Origin: Oryzias latipes
Lineage: Eukaryota > Chordata > Actinopteri > Beloniformes > Adrianichthyidae
Direction of reading: 5' to 3'
Length of the DNA: 64,000 nt
NCBI RefSeq assembly: GCF_002234675.1
Contig: NC_019859.2
Coordinates: forward strand, 1,766,240 to 1,830,239
Each line of letters opens with the position of its first letter. Position 1 is the first letter of the stretch. Below, piece after piece: positions 63,617 to 64,000 of the stretch. Position numbers and translations under genes: made by a program. Under the pieces are notes generated by a model. The model saw only the letters and a list, made by a program, of their open reading frames with translations. It was not told the origin of the DNA and searched no databases.

Positions 63617-64000
63617 TTACAGAACCAGGAGATCCTCAACCTGATCCTCAAAGTCGGACCACTCCTCATCAAAATCGGAACAATCCTCATCATCCTCGCC
63701 ACATTCTTCCTCATACTCCTCCTCCTCACATTCCTCATCATCCTCATGTTTCTCTTGATCTTCCTCAGTCAGTGAAGAGACAGAAACTTTCATTTCTTTG
63801 ATGGAGACTGCTCCTTTAATGGAATTCACAGACTCTTCATCATCTGAAGGATTCAGGAGCTCTTCATCGGAACTGTTGTCCTCATATTCTTCCTCATCCC
63901 CTTCATATTCCTCCTCACACTCTTCCTCATATTCCTCATCATCTGAAGGATTCTGGAGCTCTTCCTCATACTCCTCCTCCTCACATTCCTCATCTTCCTC
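63617..64000 (-). CDS. Acidic Glu/Asp-rich protein, C-terminal part, cut by window edge
   Basis: One minus-strand frame stays open from the right edge (64000) to TAA at 63617-63619, 127 codons. It is dominated by Glu and Asp with Tyr, Cys and Ser, and contains an imperfect internal repeat: the phrase EEL(L/Q)NPSDDEE occurs twice about 37 residues apart. It ends ECGEDDEDCSDFDEEWSDF, then EDQVEDLLVL. A minus-strand AATAAA follows at 63577-63582. No ATG start and no family recognised; acidic low-complexity frames can be real C-terminal tails or a repeat read in an open frame. Upstream sequence outside the window would decide. Confidence 0.4.
   Translation of the reverse strand, partial: EEDEECEEEEYEEELQNPSDDEEYEEECEEEYEGDEEEYEDNSSDEELLNPSDDEESVNSIKGAVSIKEMKVSVSSLTEEDQEKHEDDEECEEEEYEEECGEDDEDCSDFDEEWSDFEDQVEDLLVL

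Overview
This is vertebrate nuclear DNA, most likely from a teleost fish. The genes have many short exons with GT/AG splice sites, there are no operons, and the introns are full of LINE, Harbinger and MITE copies of teleost type. Several repeats remind me of medaka (Oryzias), but that is memory, not a search. All gene models were built by eye from splice sites and protein similarity. For mrpl4, abcc10 and sp2 the joined exons add up to an exact number of codons, which is a strong internal check.

Layout. The 3' half of hyls1 (+, 166-1407) meets mrpl4 (-, 1490-5904) tail to tail with 82 bp between stop codons. About 300 bp beyond the mrpl4 start lies the 3' end of an ahnak-like giant-exon gene (-, 6998-15086, 5' end not found), whose main exon contains a 576-bp (192-codon) tandem array. 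A repeat-rich interval (15.1-21.5 kb) follows. Then comes a complete abcc10/MRP7 transporter gene (-, 21549-39197, 21 coding exons, 1544 aa). Its intron 4 holds an internally deleted Harbinger transposon.

At 41.9-45.1 kb is a longer PIF/Harbinger element. It carries an apparently intact seven-exon Myb/SANT-like gene (257 aa) and, convergently, a broken transposase gene that has been hit by a MITE with perfect 16-bp inverted repeats. Its right end abuts the 3' end of sp2 (-, 48105-59424, 8 coding exons, 604 aa). sp2 introns hold a LINE fragment with a 32-bp minisatellite grown from it, and other LINE tails. The sp2 promoter has five CCAAT boxes. The last 4 kb contain diverged ~600-bp tandem repeats, a 34-G tract, a hAT-like MITE and, at the right edge, an acidic open frame cut by the window end.

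The host genes do not form a shared pathway: a centriole/cilium protein, a mitochondrial ribosomal protein, a scaffold protein, an ABC efflux pump and a transcription factor. I found no convincing new biological system. The most interesting item is the dead Harbinger transposon that still encodes an intact Myb-like partner protein.
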